A stretch of 43,964 nt of DNA. Source: Duganella callida (lineage in GTDB: Bacteria; Pseudomonadota; Gammaproteobacteria; Burkholderiales; Burkholderiaceae_D). Each line of letters begins with the position of its first letter. Position 1 is the stretch's first letter. This document shows positions 25,198 through 32,784 of this stretch, piece by piece. The DNA lies in assembly GCF_004614165.1 (NCBI RefSeq), contig NZ_SPVG01000181.1:1-43964 (forward strand). Direction: 5' to 3'. The position numbers were made by a program, and so were the translations under genes. The notes under the pieces are model-generated. The model worked only from the letters and a program-made list of their open reading frames with translations, ran no database searches and had not been told where the DNA came from.

Positions 25198-25701
25198 CTA
25201 TTGAGGCGCCGAAAGGAGTAAATAGATCAGTAGGTGACTTGCATCCTCGCAAATAAAACCGCCCACAGGTTTGCCGGTTTTTCTCAACGAAGTTTGATAT
25301 TTACGACAATTAGATAGTTGAGAGAGGTCGGCGTTGCTGTTCTTATTTTTCAGCAGTAGTTGTCGAAACGGCTCACGTAACCACAATCGACCAGCCTCCG
25401 GTACCACGTAATTGACACCGGCTGGCTCCTTGAGATTTTCTAACCAATGTGATTGCGATGATTCCAGCTCGGCAACCAGGGTAGTGTAATCAGTTGGCCC
25501 GGGAACGCCACCCTTATATTCCGGTGTACCGAAGATCTCCCAGCGACCAGAATTTGCAGGTATTTGAAGATTGACGATATCGCGCAATGCCGACAGGTTG
25601 TCGGATGGGGCTGGTACGGGGTCTTCCATTGAACATCCTTCCATAAATAGCGCACATGCAATAATTGCTATTGCTAATTTCAATTCTAATAGTGATTTCA
25701 T
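25198..25701 (-). CDS. Probable lipoprotein, candidate immunity protein for the adjacent effector
   Basis: 167 residues: basic start MKSLLELK, hydrophobic stretch, then FMEGC as an atypical lipobox, giving a lipoprotein of about 145 residues facing the periplasm. Two further Cys (NCRKY and FICED) might form a disulfide. No family recognised. It begins one base after the effector-like gene ends, the standard effector-immunity arrangement, and AT content is clearly higher than in the T6SS core. Confidence 0.6.
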   Translation of the reverse strand: MKSLLELKLAIAIIACALFMEGCSMEDPVPAPSDNLSALRDIVNLQIPANSGRWEIFGTPEYKGGVPGPTDYTTLVAELESSQSHWLENLKEPAGVNYVVPEAGRLWLREPFRQLLLKNKNSNADLSQLSNCRKYQTSLRKTGKPVGGFICEDASHLLIYLLLSAPQ

Positions 25702-25702
25702 A

Positions 25703-26563
25703 TCAAATTTTATTCCTGAGACGTCGGCTATCCTGCGGCTTGCGCTGGCGGTCGGTGGGCGCGCCGGTCACCGTGCGCTTGTTCCAGCTACCCTCAGCCC
25801 AACTGACGTGTCGTGTCACTGTTGCGTAGTTGGTATATTGTTTGGCCAATCCAGTAATTTCAAACCTGCCATTGGCCGAATCGGGAATGCCGGTTGCTAC
25901 ATCCTGCATTCCAGGATTAAAGTTGTAGCGATCTTCCATATGAATTGTCAGGTCTGCCGAATAGATAATCTCTCCCTTGGCATTGGCTGAGGCTGTCACG
26001 TCGGCGCTCACCCAGAAAACATGCGCGCCGATGGCTTTTTGCCAGTTCGCCGTTGCAGGATAACTAGCAATTCCTCCCATGCCGACGCTATATGGGGTGC
26101 TCGTTACGGAAAACTTCACCCTGTCTTTGCCTATGACTTCCATACAGTGGACAAAATCATTCAACAGATTAGGCACAACTTGCTGCCCTGATGCGTCATC
26201 CTGTAAGAAGCGTTCGTAGTTAATAGTGCGGTCGGTCCCATTCCCAAATAGAAAATGTCGATAGGCGCCGTTCGCGTCGGTTAAGTCTTCGCCATGGCAG
26301 GCGGGGACGAATTTCGCGGTAGCGCCGCTGCATAAAGCTTCGGAACCCTCGAGCATGGCAACCCATTTGGCATATGCTAAACGGTCAGATGCGGTAGGCT
26401 CACGTCTGGGAAACGCATCCAGGAAGCCGTTATCATGTTTGATTGGTGGCCGCGTAGGTGGTCCGATGGTGTAGTGACCAGCCTGGTCGACCAACTTGAC
26501 CGACGCTTCATGCGTATTGTCTTGGTTCGACGGCTGCAGCAGAATATCGAATGGGCTGGTCAT
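25703..26563 (-). CDS. Putative T6SS cargo effector (possible colicin M-like domain)
   Basis: 286 residues, no signal peptide. Starts inside the vgrG stop (ATGA), so it is translationally coupled to vgrG, the usual place for a VgrG-delivered effector. Residues about 155-265 look like a beta-rich catalytic domain: NWQKAIGAHVFWVSADVTAS, IIYSADLTIHMEDRYNFNPG, then NGRFEITGLAKQYTNY. The DRYNFNP stretch at the end of a beta strand resembles the D-x-Y-D-x-N-P active-site loop of colicin M (lipid II phosphatase), but the second catalytic Asp is Asn here and the downstream Arg is further away. The N-terminal 100 residues are unassigned. A periplasmic target would agree with the lipoprotein encoded next. 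Confidence 0.55.
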   Translation of the reverse strand: MTSPFDILLQPSNQDNTHEASVKLVDQAGHYTIGPPTRPPIKHDNGFLDAFPRREPTASDRLAYAKWVAMLEGSEALCSGATAKFVPACHGEDLTDANGAYRHFLFGNGTDRTINYERFLQDDASGQQVVPNLLNDFVHCMEVIGKDRVKFSVTSTPYSVGMGGIASYPATANWQKAIGAHVFWVSADVTASANAKGEIIYSADLTIHMEDRYNFNPGMQDVATGIPDSANGRFEITGLAKQYTNYATVTRHVSWAEGSWNKRTVTGAPTDRQRKPQDSRRLRNKI

Positions 26564-29346
26564 GCTCTTCCTGCAAGTTTAGCGATTTCTTTCATGGCAG
26601 CGTGGCCAACCGATGTCTTGACGGATTCAGCGGCGTCGCCACGGATCACATCCGTATGGCCGTCTTGGTCGGTGATTCCATGATAAATCTGTCCGCTTTG
26701 TAGCCGCATGAAGTAGGGCGTTTCAGCCAATGGTAGTCCGGTTGTTGCATCAGTCAGTCGTACTTTGCGCTTAAACTGCGCCACAACGCTGCTAGGCAAG
26801 GGCGCAAATGATGCTTCCATCTTGCCGCCGCCATCAAACAGATGTTGCCCACCCTTGACCGTGAAATTGCCAGGGCAGGCAAACGTGATATCGCCGCCTT
26901 CCAGCGTGATCGACGACTGGCCCGCCTGCAGCACGATCTTATGACTGGCCTTGATCTCGATGCTGTCGTTGACCGAAATCACCTTGACCGCCTGATCGGC
27001 GAGTATCTCCAGCTGGTCGGTATGCGCCTGCAGCGACACCGGGCCGTTGGCGGCGATGGCCTGGATGCCGCCGGCGTGGCTGAAGTAGCCGGCCGCGTTG
27101 GCCGCCACCGACGACAAGGTGTACGCTGCCGTCATCTGCACGTCGCCCTGCGTGGTCCAGTGCAGCTGCTCGCCGGCGAACAGCACGGTCGATGCCGGCG
27201 TGGCCCAGTTGATGCTGGCCGGGGCGTCCATCAGCACCAGCGGATCGGCGAATTTTTCCACTGGCTGCGCCGCGTCGAGCGCACGCGCGCCATCCTGCGC
27301 CTTGCTGGCGTCCTGGCCATTGACCGCGCCATCGTGCTTGCCCTTGTCCTTGGGATCGATGCGCGCCAACAGATCCTGCTGCGCCTTGGCTGCGGCGGCG
27401 CTGGTCAGCGCCTGCTGCTGGGTGGCGGCGTCGCTGAGCACCTGGGCCAGCGCCTGGCCGCCTTGCAGCGATTTCACCGCCTCCGCCGCATCCATCTGTG
27501 TCGAGCTGACGCCACTGCCTTGCGCGGTGCGGGCGCTGGAGGTCAGCAGCACGCCTTCGCCGCCGCGCAGCACGGCCCAGGCGTCGGTACGCAGTTCGAA
27601 GCCGGCGCCGCGGTAGGCGCCGCGCTGGGCCGAGCCGGGCGACTGCGCCACCAGGTAGCCCAGATTGAGCTGGGTGGCGGCGCTGCTGGTGGCCAGGCGG
27701 GTGCGCACCTGGCCCGGCGTGTCGTCGAGCTGCCACTGGTTGTAGCCGCCGCCGTCGAAGTTGTGGCTGTGGATGCCGGACAGCGTGCCCGCATGATTGA
27801 CGCCGGAGTCTTCGCCGGCCGCGTAGGGCGGCTGGTCGGAGCCGGTGTACAGCTGCGCCACCACCAGCGGCCGGTCCATGTCGTGATCGACGAAATCGAC
27901 CAGCACTTCGGTGCCGATGCGCGGGGTGAATTGCGAGCCCCAGTTCGGCCCGGCCAGCGCCTCGGCCACGCGCACCCAGGTGCCGCTGCGGTCGTCGCCG
28001 GGCGCGCTGCCGGCGGCGTCGGTGTCGTGCGCCATGCCGCCGGCATTGGCGCCCTGGCCGCGCTGCCAGGCGAACTGGATGCGGATCTGGTGGTCGCGCG
28101 TGGTGGTGGCGACGGCATTGCCGGCGCCGACCACGATGGCGGTCTGCGGTCCCAACGCGGTGGCGGTGTGCGGCGCGGCGGTCGCACGCGGCACGATGGC
28201 CACCGCCTCGCGTACGCAGCCGAAGATGTTGCGGTAGGTGCCGGCTTCCAGCAGGTCGGCGGTTTTCTTCACCTGCGAGGCAAAGTTGTTGCGTGCTTCA
28301 TGACGGACCCACAGTATCTTGAAGCGGTTGTCGTCCGCATAGCGTTCATGCTGGATCAGCGCGAAGGCGTGGCCGGGGGCCAACTGACGCACGGAGCCAG
28401 CGCCGTCGAAGGTTTTGTTATCGAGTTCCAGTGCCTGCAACATCAATTGGCTATGCAGATCGGGCACGCCGCTGTCGCTGGCGATGCGTTCGCCGCCGCC
28501 GTCGTACACCGGCAGTGTGGGCAGCTCGCCGGCGTCCAGCGACGATTGCTGTTCGGCGGACGGCGCCAGCAGCTGTGCCGGATCCCAGCTGCTGATCCCG
28601 ACCGCATTGGGCTGTACCTGCCGCCGCGCCGCGAACTGGTCGATGGCATCGGCGCTGTCGGTGGCGCGCACGCCATGAAAGCGGACATCGGCGCCGCCGG
28701 GCATGTCTGGCGCCTCGGCCTTGCTGTCGAAGATCACCAGTTTGTGACGCGCCTGGCCGTCGGCCGCCTCCTGCTCCGGCTGGTCGTGCTCGAAACGCCA
28801 GCTCAAGCCTTCCGATGCCAGCAGCCGCGTGAAGAATTCAAGGTCGCTTTCGCGGTACTGGGTGCAGATGGCGCGCGGCGCCAGCGTTTGCGTGACGTCG
28901 AATTCGAAGCGCAGTTGCGGGTAGTCGGACAGCAGTTCGGTGACGATATCCTGCGCGTTTTTGTCCTGGAAGATGTAGCTGTCGCGGCGCAGGCGCAGCA
29001 GGGCCAGCGCCGGTTCCAGCAGCAACCGATAGCGCGCCGTGCCGCCGTCCGCGCCCAGCCAGGATGCCGACGTGCAGATGCCGTGCCAGGCGCGCCGGCT
29101 GCCGTCCGCCTGCAGCAGGGTGACGGTCAATTCCTCGCCGATGAACTGGTCGAGGTCCAGATCGGTGGAGGTGCTGAGCGCATCGACCTCGAACGCGTAC
29201 AGTTCGTTGACGCCTTCGCGTCCGGCGAAGCGTTCGGCCATCAGCGCTTCCGGCAGCGATCCATCCTGCGCGCTGGCCAGTGTGATCAGGCGCGCATGCT
29301 GACTCAGTCCCGTGCCGAAGGCGCCCAGTACGGAAGCGATATCCAT
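26560..29346 (-). CDS. tssI: VgrG/TssI spike protein with DUF2345 and C-terminal TTR-like extension
   Basis: T6SS spike, 928 residues. Residues about 20-400 are the gp27-like base (ERFAGREGVNELYAFEVDAL; AICTQYRESDLEFFTRLLAS), about 420-560 the gp5-like OB region (WVRVAEALAGPNWGSQFTPR; IGTEVLVDFVDHDMDRPLVV), then DUF2345 to about 870 with the needle beta-helix (ADQAVKVISVNDSIEIKASH). The tail from about 870 (KRKVRLTDATTGLPLAETPY, GITDQDGHTDVIRGD) looks like a transthyretin-like cargo adaptor. Start overlaps the tssL stop (TGATG), and its own stop overlaps the effector start. Confidence 0.95.
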   Translation of the reverse strand: MDIASVLGAFGTGLSQHARLITLASAQDGSLPEALMAERFAGREGVNELYAFEVDALSTSTDLDLDQFIGEELTVTLLQADGSRRAWHGICTSASWLGADGGTARYRLLLEPALALLRLRRDSYIFQDKNAQDIVTELLSDYPQLRFEFDVTQTLAPRAICTQYRESDLEFFTRLLASEGLSWRFEHDQPEQEAADGQARHKLVIFDSKAEAPDMPGGADVRFHGVRATDSADAIDQFAARRQVQPNAVGISSWDPAQLLAPSAEQQSSLDAGELPTLPVYDGGGERIASDSGVPDLHSQLMLQALELDNKTFDGAGSVRQLAPGHAFALIQHERYADDNRFKILWVRHEARNNFASQVKKTADLLEAGTYRNIFGCVREAVAIVPRATAAPHTATALGPQTAIVVGAGNAVATTTRDHQIRIQFAWQRGQGANAGGMAHDTDAAGSAPGDDRSGTWVRVAEALAGPNWGSQFTPRIGTEVLVDFVDHDMDRPLVVAQLYTGSDQPPYAAGEDSGVNHAGTLSGIHSHNFDGGGYNQWQLDDTPGQVRTRLATSSAATQLNLGYLVAQSPGSAQRGAYRGAGFELRTDAWAVLRGGEGVLLTSSARTAQGSGVSSTQMDAAEAVKSLQGGQALAQVLSDAATQQQALTSAAAAKAQQDLLARIDPKDKGKHDGAVNGQDASKAQDGARALDAAQPVEKFADPLVLMDAPASINWATPASTVLFAGEQLHWTTQGDVQMTAAYTLSSVAANAAGYFSHAGGIQAIAANGPVSLQAHTDQLEILADQAVKVISVNDSIEIKASHKIVLQAGQSSITLEGGDITFACPGNFTVKGGQHLFDGGGKMEASFAPLPSSVVAQFKRKVRLTDATTGLPLAETPYFMRLQSGQIYHGITDQDGHTDVIRGDAAESVKTSVGHAAMKEIAKLAGRA

Positions 29347-30110
29347 CAGGGCAGGGTGATGGTCAGGTTGGCCTGGCGCGGCGCCAGCTTGACCACGTCG
29401 TTATAGGCCGCCACCTGCTGGCCGGTATTGCGGTCGAGCGAGGTGCGCAGGCCGATATAACCGAGCACGCAAATCAGACCGAACACCGAGCACAGTACCC
29501 ACAGCGGCAGGTCGCTGCGCAGCTTGTGGACGATCTGGTCGGGCCGCTCGGCGTGCGGCGCAAAGCCGCCGCGTTTGCCCTTCATGTGGGCGATTTCGTC
29601 GCCCAGGCGCGCGGTCAGGTAGTTGAGTTTTTCCGAGCCTTCCAGGATGTAGCGGCCCTGGAAGCCCAGCAGCAGACACATATGGAACACTTCCAGCGCC
29701 TGCAGATGGGCGGCGCCGCGCGCGCGCAGCGCTTCCAGCCGGTGGAAGAAGTTTTCGCCGGCCAGCTGCTCGCCGAACAGCGCCAGTTGCAGCGGCCGCC
29801 GTTCCCAGGCGTCGCGGATGGGGAAGTTGGAGCGCAGGATGATTTCATCGACGGCGGCGGCGAACGCGTATTTGGCGGCGTCGATGTCGTCCGGCGAGGC
29901 GCCGTGCTTGCGCGCGGCGCGGCCGAAGTCGTCGAGGAATTGCGTCATGCGCTGGGCGAATTCGGCGTTTTCCTGCGGGCCGCTGCCGTTCTTGAGCATG
30001 AACAGCGCGTAGAAGCCGTCGTACATCAGGTCCAGCAAGGTTTGCGGCGCGGTGCTGGCCGCCGGCGCCGGCGCGGCGCCCATCAGGGAAGGTGCGGTAA
30101 CAGTATTCAT
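29346..30110 (-). CDS. tssL: TssL (DotU/IcmH), T6SS membrane-complex protein
   Basis: 254 residues. Cytoplasmic DotU domain with LLDLMYDGFYALFMLKNG, AVDEIILRSNFPIRDAWERR and PLQLALFGEQLAGENFFHRL, and a single C-terminal membrane helix at about 200-221 (LPLWVLCSVFGLICVLGYIG) with a short periplasmic tail. There is no peptidoglycan-binding domain fused to it; that role may fall to the separate OmpA-family protein at 42116. TssL joins TssM and a lipoprotein in the trans-envelope complex. Good ribosome site GAGG. Cotranscribed with tssK and vgrG. Confidence 0.94.
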   Translation of the reverse strand: MNTVTAPSLMGAAPAPAASTAPQTLLDLMYDGFYALFMLKNGSGPQENAEFAQRMTQFLDDFGRAARKHGASPDDIDAAKYAFAAAVDEIILRSNFPIRDAWERRPLQLALFGEQLAGENFFHRLEALRARGAAHLQALEVFHMCLLLGFQGRYILEGSEKLNYLTARLGDEIAHMKGKRGGFAPHAERPDQIVHKLRSDLPLWVLCSVFGLICVLGYIGLRTSLDRNTGQQVAAYNDVVKLAPRQANLTITLP

Positions 30111-30118
30111 GACTTACC

Positions 30119-31456
30119 TCAGGAGGTGACGGCGACCAGTTCCAGCTTCAGGTCGTGCATGCCGCCGGGGACGTAGATGGAGATCGATTGCGCCTGCAGC
30201 ATGCGCTCGTACATCTGGCCTTTGGGCTCGATCGAGAAATACATGGCGTCCGGCCGCACCGGCACCGCGGCCGGCACCTGCGGCGCGTGCTGCAGGCGCA
30301 CGCCCGGCATGGCCGACAGCACGAACTTGTCGACGTCGTCCGGCGCGCCGACCTTGAAGCGCAGCGGCACCACGTCCACCAGTTCGCTGGCCGGCATGGC
30401 CGCCGAGACGGCGATGTAGAAGGTGGTCTTGTCGTCGATCTTGCCCGAATCGAGCATGCCGTGGTGGTAGGACGGCTTGACCTCGCGCAGCGCGATGGCG
30501 AAGTAGCGCGACGAGATCACCGTATCCAGCAGCTCGCGGATGATCTGGTGCAGCGTGGCGAAGGCCGGGCCGGGATCGTTGTGCTGGTAGGGCGGCAGGT
30601 CGGTCAGGGTCCAGCTTTTCGAGAACGTCATCAGCGAGCCGGCAAGGCCGAGCAACTGCTCGTACAGCCGCTCAGGGTGCAGGGCAGGGTGCTGGAAGTA
30701 GTGCGTCAGCGAGGCGAACGCGGTGCTGGCCGTGTGCAGCAGCCAGAACGAGGACATGTCGCCCGAGCGGAATTCGATCACGTGTTTGCTCGGTTCGCGG
30801 TGATGGCCGTACAGCGCCGCCACCTTGGCCTGCAGCGCGTCCAGCAGGCGGCGCAGCTGCAGGAACAGCAGCGGCGCGGCGCGGATGCTCAGGCTGGGCG
30901 GCACGTAGGCCGCATCGAGCTCGAAGCCGCCGGTGGCCGCGCGACGCAGGCGCAACAGCGGAAAGTGGGTGTAGGAATCGCGCGGTTCGTGGTCGGCCAC
31001 CAGCCGCAGCGTCTTCTTCAGGTAGCTCAGCTGGGCCGGCGCGGCCTGGGTGTACAGGTCCGGCGTTTCCTGGTTGTTCTGCAGGTAGCGCACGCCGTTG
31101 TTGCCGCTGCCGTCGCCGAAATTGCCGCCAAACGGCTTGAATGCCGGCAGGGCCGCGTAGTAGGTGACGGTCTGCTGCGACTGCGCCAGCTGGCTCAGGT
31201 CGACCGGATCGGGCAGGTCGTCGGCGCCCGGCGCGTCGTAGAACTCGCCGTCCTGGAAGCGCAGCGACAGCTCCAGCAGACGCAGGCTGTTGTTGGCCAG
31301 CGCGTCGCGGTCGATCTGGATCTGGTTCACGCCCCAGGCGTACGGGTGCAGCGCCTGCACGCTCTGGTGCAGGCGCTGCTCGTGGTAGCGGTCCTGCTGT
31401 TGAAAGTGTTGCGGGCGGAGGAAAAGCCCCTCGCCCCAGAGAATCTTGCTGCTCAT
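30119..31456 (-). CDS. tssK: TssK, T6SS baseplate-membrane complex adaptor
   Basis: 445 residues, starting MSSKILWGEGLFLRPQHFQQ, the family signature, with LLRLRRAATGGFELDAAYVP in the middle and a C-terminal region EPKGQMYERMLQAQSISIYV. TssK trimers link the TssEFG baseplate wedges to TssL/TssM. First gene of the leftward unit tssK-tssL-vgrG-cargo; ATG 31456 with an AGG about nine bases upstream. Confidence 0.95.
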   Translation of the reverse strand: MSSKILWGEGLFLRPQHFQQQDRYHEQRLHQSVQALHPYAWGVNQIQIDRDALANNSLRLLELSLRFQDGEFYDAPGADDLPDPVDLSQLAQSQQTVTYYAALPAFKPFGGNFGDGSGNNGVRYLQNNQETPDLYTQAAPAQLSYLKKTLRLVADHEPRDSYTHFPLLRLRRAATGGFELDAAYVPPSLSIRAAPLLFLQLRRLLDALQAKVAALYGHHREPSKHVIEFRSGDMSSFWLLHTASTAFASLTHYFQHPALHPERLYEQLLGLAGSLMTFSKSWTLTDLPPYQHNDPGPAFATLHQIIRELLDTVISSRYFAIALREVKPSYHHGMLDSGKIDDKTTFYIAVSAAMPASELVDVVPLRFKVGAPDDVDKFVLSAMPGVRLQHAPQVPAAVPVRPDAMYFSIEPKGQMYERMLQAQSISIYVPGGMHDLKLELVAVTS

Positions 31457-31657
31457 ACCATGGCCTTTTTTAAAAGTATCAGAACACTAACATTTCTTTT
31501 GTTAAAGGTGCGCACGGCTGAGAACGAACTATTTTCGGTGGGCTGGCGCACGCTTGAGTTCAATTGAACGCGGTCAATAATAAATTTCTGCTAACGTGGC
31601 GCCGTTTCCAGCATTGTTCTTTTGGTATTTATTTTTGATAGCGTTTTAGAGGTCCGC
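31457..31657. promoter_or_regulatory. Divergent T6SS promoter region with a 12-nt palindrome
   Basis: About 200 bp, distinctly AT-rich, between tssK and the TPR-lipoprotein gene; both T6SS arms must be driven from here. A perfect palindrome GTTCAATTGAAC lies at 31558-31569 near the centre and is a candidate operator. A weak sigma-54-like GG-N10-GC element points toward tssK at 31604-31589 (CGGCGCCACGTTAGCA on the minus strand), several mismatches from consensus. Confidence 0.5.
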
Positions 31658-32260
31658 ATGACTACCGTTTTCTCGATTGCCCGTTTGGCTGGCGCCACCT
31701 TGTGCGTGGCGGCGCTCAGCGCCTGTACCACCGCCCCACCGGCGCCGCCGCCGGTGGCCGTCAAGCCCAGCCTGCAATCCATGCTGTCCCAGGCCAGCGC
31801 CGCCTCCGGCAGCGGCCAGAAAGAGCAGGCCGTCACGCTGTGGAAGAAAGCGGCGGAAGCCTATCCGGCCGACAAGTCGCCGTGGCTCAGCATCGCCCAG
31901 ACCCGGTATGAAGCCGGCCAGTACGGCGACGCCATCGTCAATGCCCAGGAAGTGCTGGTGCGCGATCCCAACGACACGCTGGCCAACAGCATCATCGCCA
32001 TCAGTGGCCTGCGCCTGTCGACGCGGTCGCTGGCGGACCTGAGCCGCCAGAACAATCTGTCCGGATCGATCCGCACCGAATCGCAGGACCTGGCCAAGCT
32101 GCTGCGCGAGAGCCTGGGTGAAACCGTGCTGGTGCCGCCGGCGCCGGCGCCGGTGCAGCAGGCCGCCACACCGCCGCGCGGCAAGGCCGGCAAGAAGGCC
32201 CAGGCCAAGGCCAAACAGGAAGATGACAGCAGCGCCAATCCGTTCGGCGCATTGAAATAA
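31658..32260 (+). CDS. TPR-containing T6SS lipoprotein (in the tssJ position)
   Basis: 200 residues; lipoprotein signal with lipobox LSAC (Cys at about 23), a Pro-rich spacer (TTAPPAPPPVAVKP), then helical TPR-like repeats (QKEQAVTLWKKAAEAYPADK; TRYEAGQYGDAIVNAQEVLV). The C-terminus is Lys/Ala-rich. Not the beta-sandwich expected of TssJ, although it leads the tssBC operon where T6SS clusters often have a lipoprotein. It may be an accessory outer-membrane protein; true TssJ may lie outside the window. Start ATG 31658 after an AGAGGT. Confidence 0.75.
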   Translation: MTTVFSIARLAGATLCVAALSACTTAPPAPPPVAVKPSLQSMLSQASAASGSGQKEQAVTLWKKAAEAYPADKSPWLSIAQTRYEAGQYGDAIVNAQEVLVRDPNDTLANSIIAISGLRLSTRSLADLSRQNNLSGSIRTESQDLAKLLRESLGETVLVPPAPAPVQQAATPPRGKAGKKAQAKAKQEDDSSANPFGALK

Positions 32261-32270
32261 GGGGAAAGCC

Positions 32271-32783
32271 ATGTCGAAGAACACGAGTGTGCAGAAGAAA
32301 CTGCAAAAAATCCGCCCGCCGCGGGTGCATATGACCTACGACGTCGAGATCGGCGACGCCATCGAGAACAAGGAACTGCCGTTCGTGATGGGCGTGGTCG
32401 GCGACTTCGGCGGCAATTCGGAAGTCGAGCAGAAGCGCCTGAAGGAGCGCAAGTTCGTCAACCTGGACCGCGACAACTTCGACGAGGTGCTGAAAGGCGT
32501 GGAGCCGCGCGCCAGTTACCGCGTCAAGAATGAGCTGAGCGGCGAGGGCGGCGAATTCGCGGTCGATCTGAAGTTCAAGTCGATGGACGACTTCCGCCCC
32601 GAGTCGGTGGTGCAGCAGGTGGAGCCGCTGCGCAAGCTGCTGGAAGCGCGCACCAAGCTGGCCGATCTGCGCAACAAGCTGGCCGGCAACGACAAGCTGG
32701 AAGACATCCTCAACGACGTCCTGCACAGCACCGAGAAACTGGCCGAACTGGGCCAGCATACCGCCGACAAGAAGGAGGCCTGA
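32271..32783 (+). CDS. tssB: TssB (VipA), T6SS sheath small subunit
   Basis: 170 residues. N-terminus SVQKKLQKIRPPRVHMTYDV and the block ENKELPFVMGVVGDFGG are near-invariant in TssB. Pairs with TssC to form the contractile sheath that drives the Hcp tube. Ribosome site GGGGAAA before ATG; begins 10 nt after the lipoprotein gene and ends 1 nt before tssC. Confidence 0.97.
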   Translation: MSKNTSVQKKLQKIRPPRVHMTYDVEIGDAIENKELPFVMGVVGDFGGNSEVEQKRLKERKFVNLDRDNFDEVLKGVEPRASYRVKNELSGEGGEFAVDLKFKSMDDFRPESVVQQVEPLRKLLEARTKLADLRNKLAGNDKLEDILNDVLHSTEKLAELGQHTADKKEA

Positions 32784-32784
32784 G

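Noticed and set aside
26842-29406. 854-codon plus-strand frame opposite vgrG
   Set aside because: Antisense shadow of vgrG, rich in Arg, Gln, Gly and His with no recognisable motif.
31544-31557. TGGCGCACGCTTGA as a rightward sigma-54 promoter for tssBC
   Set aside because: Spacing between the GG and the TTG is one base short of the required geometry.
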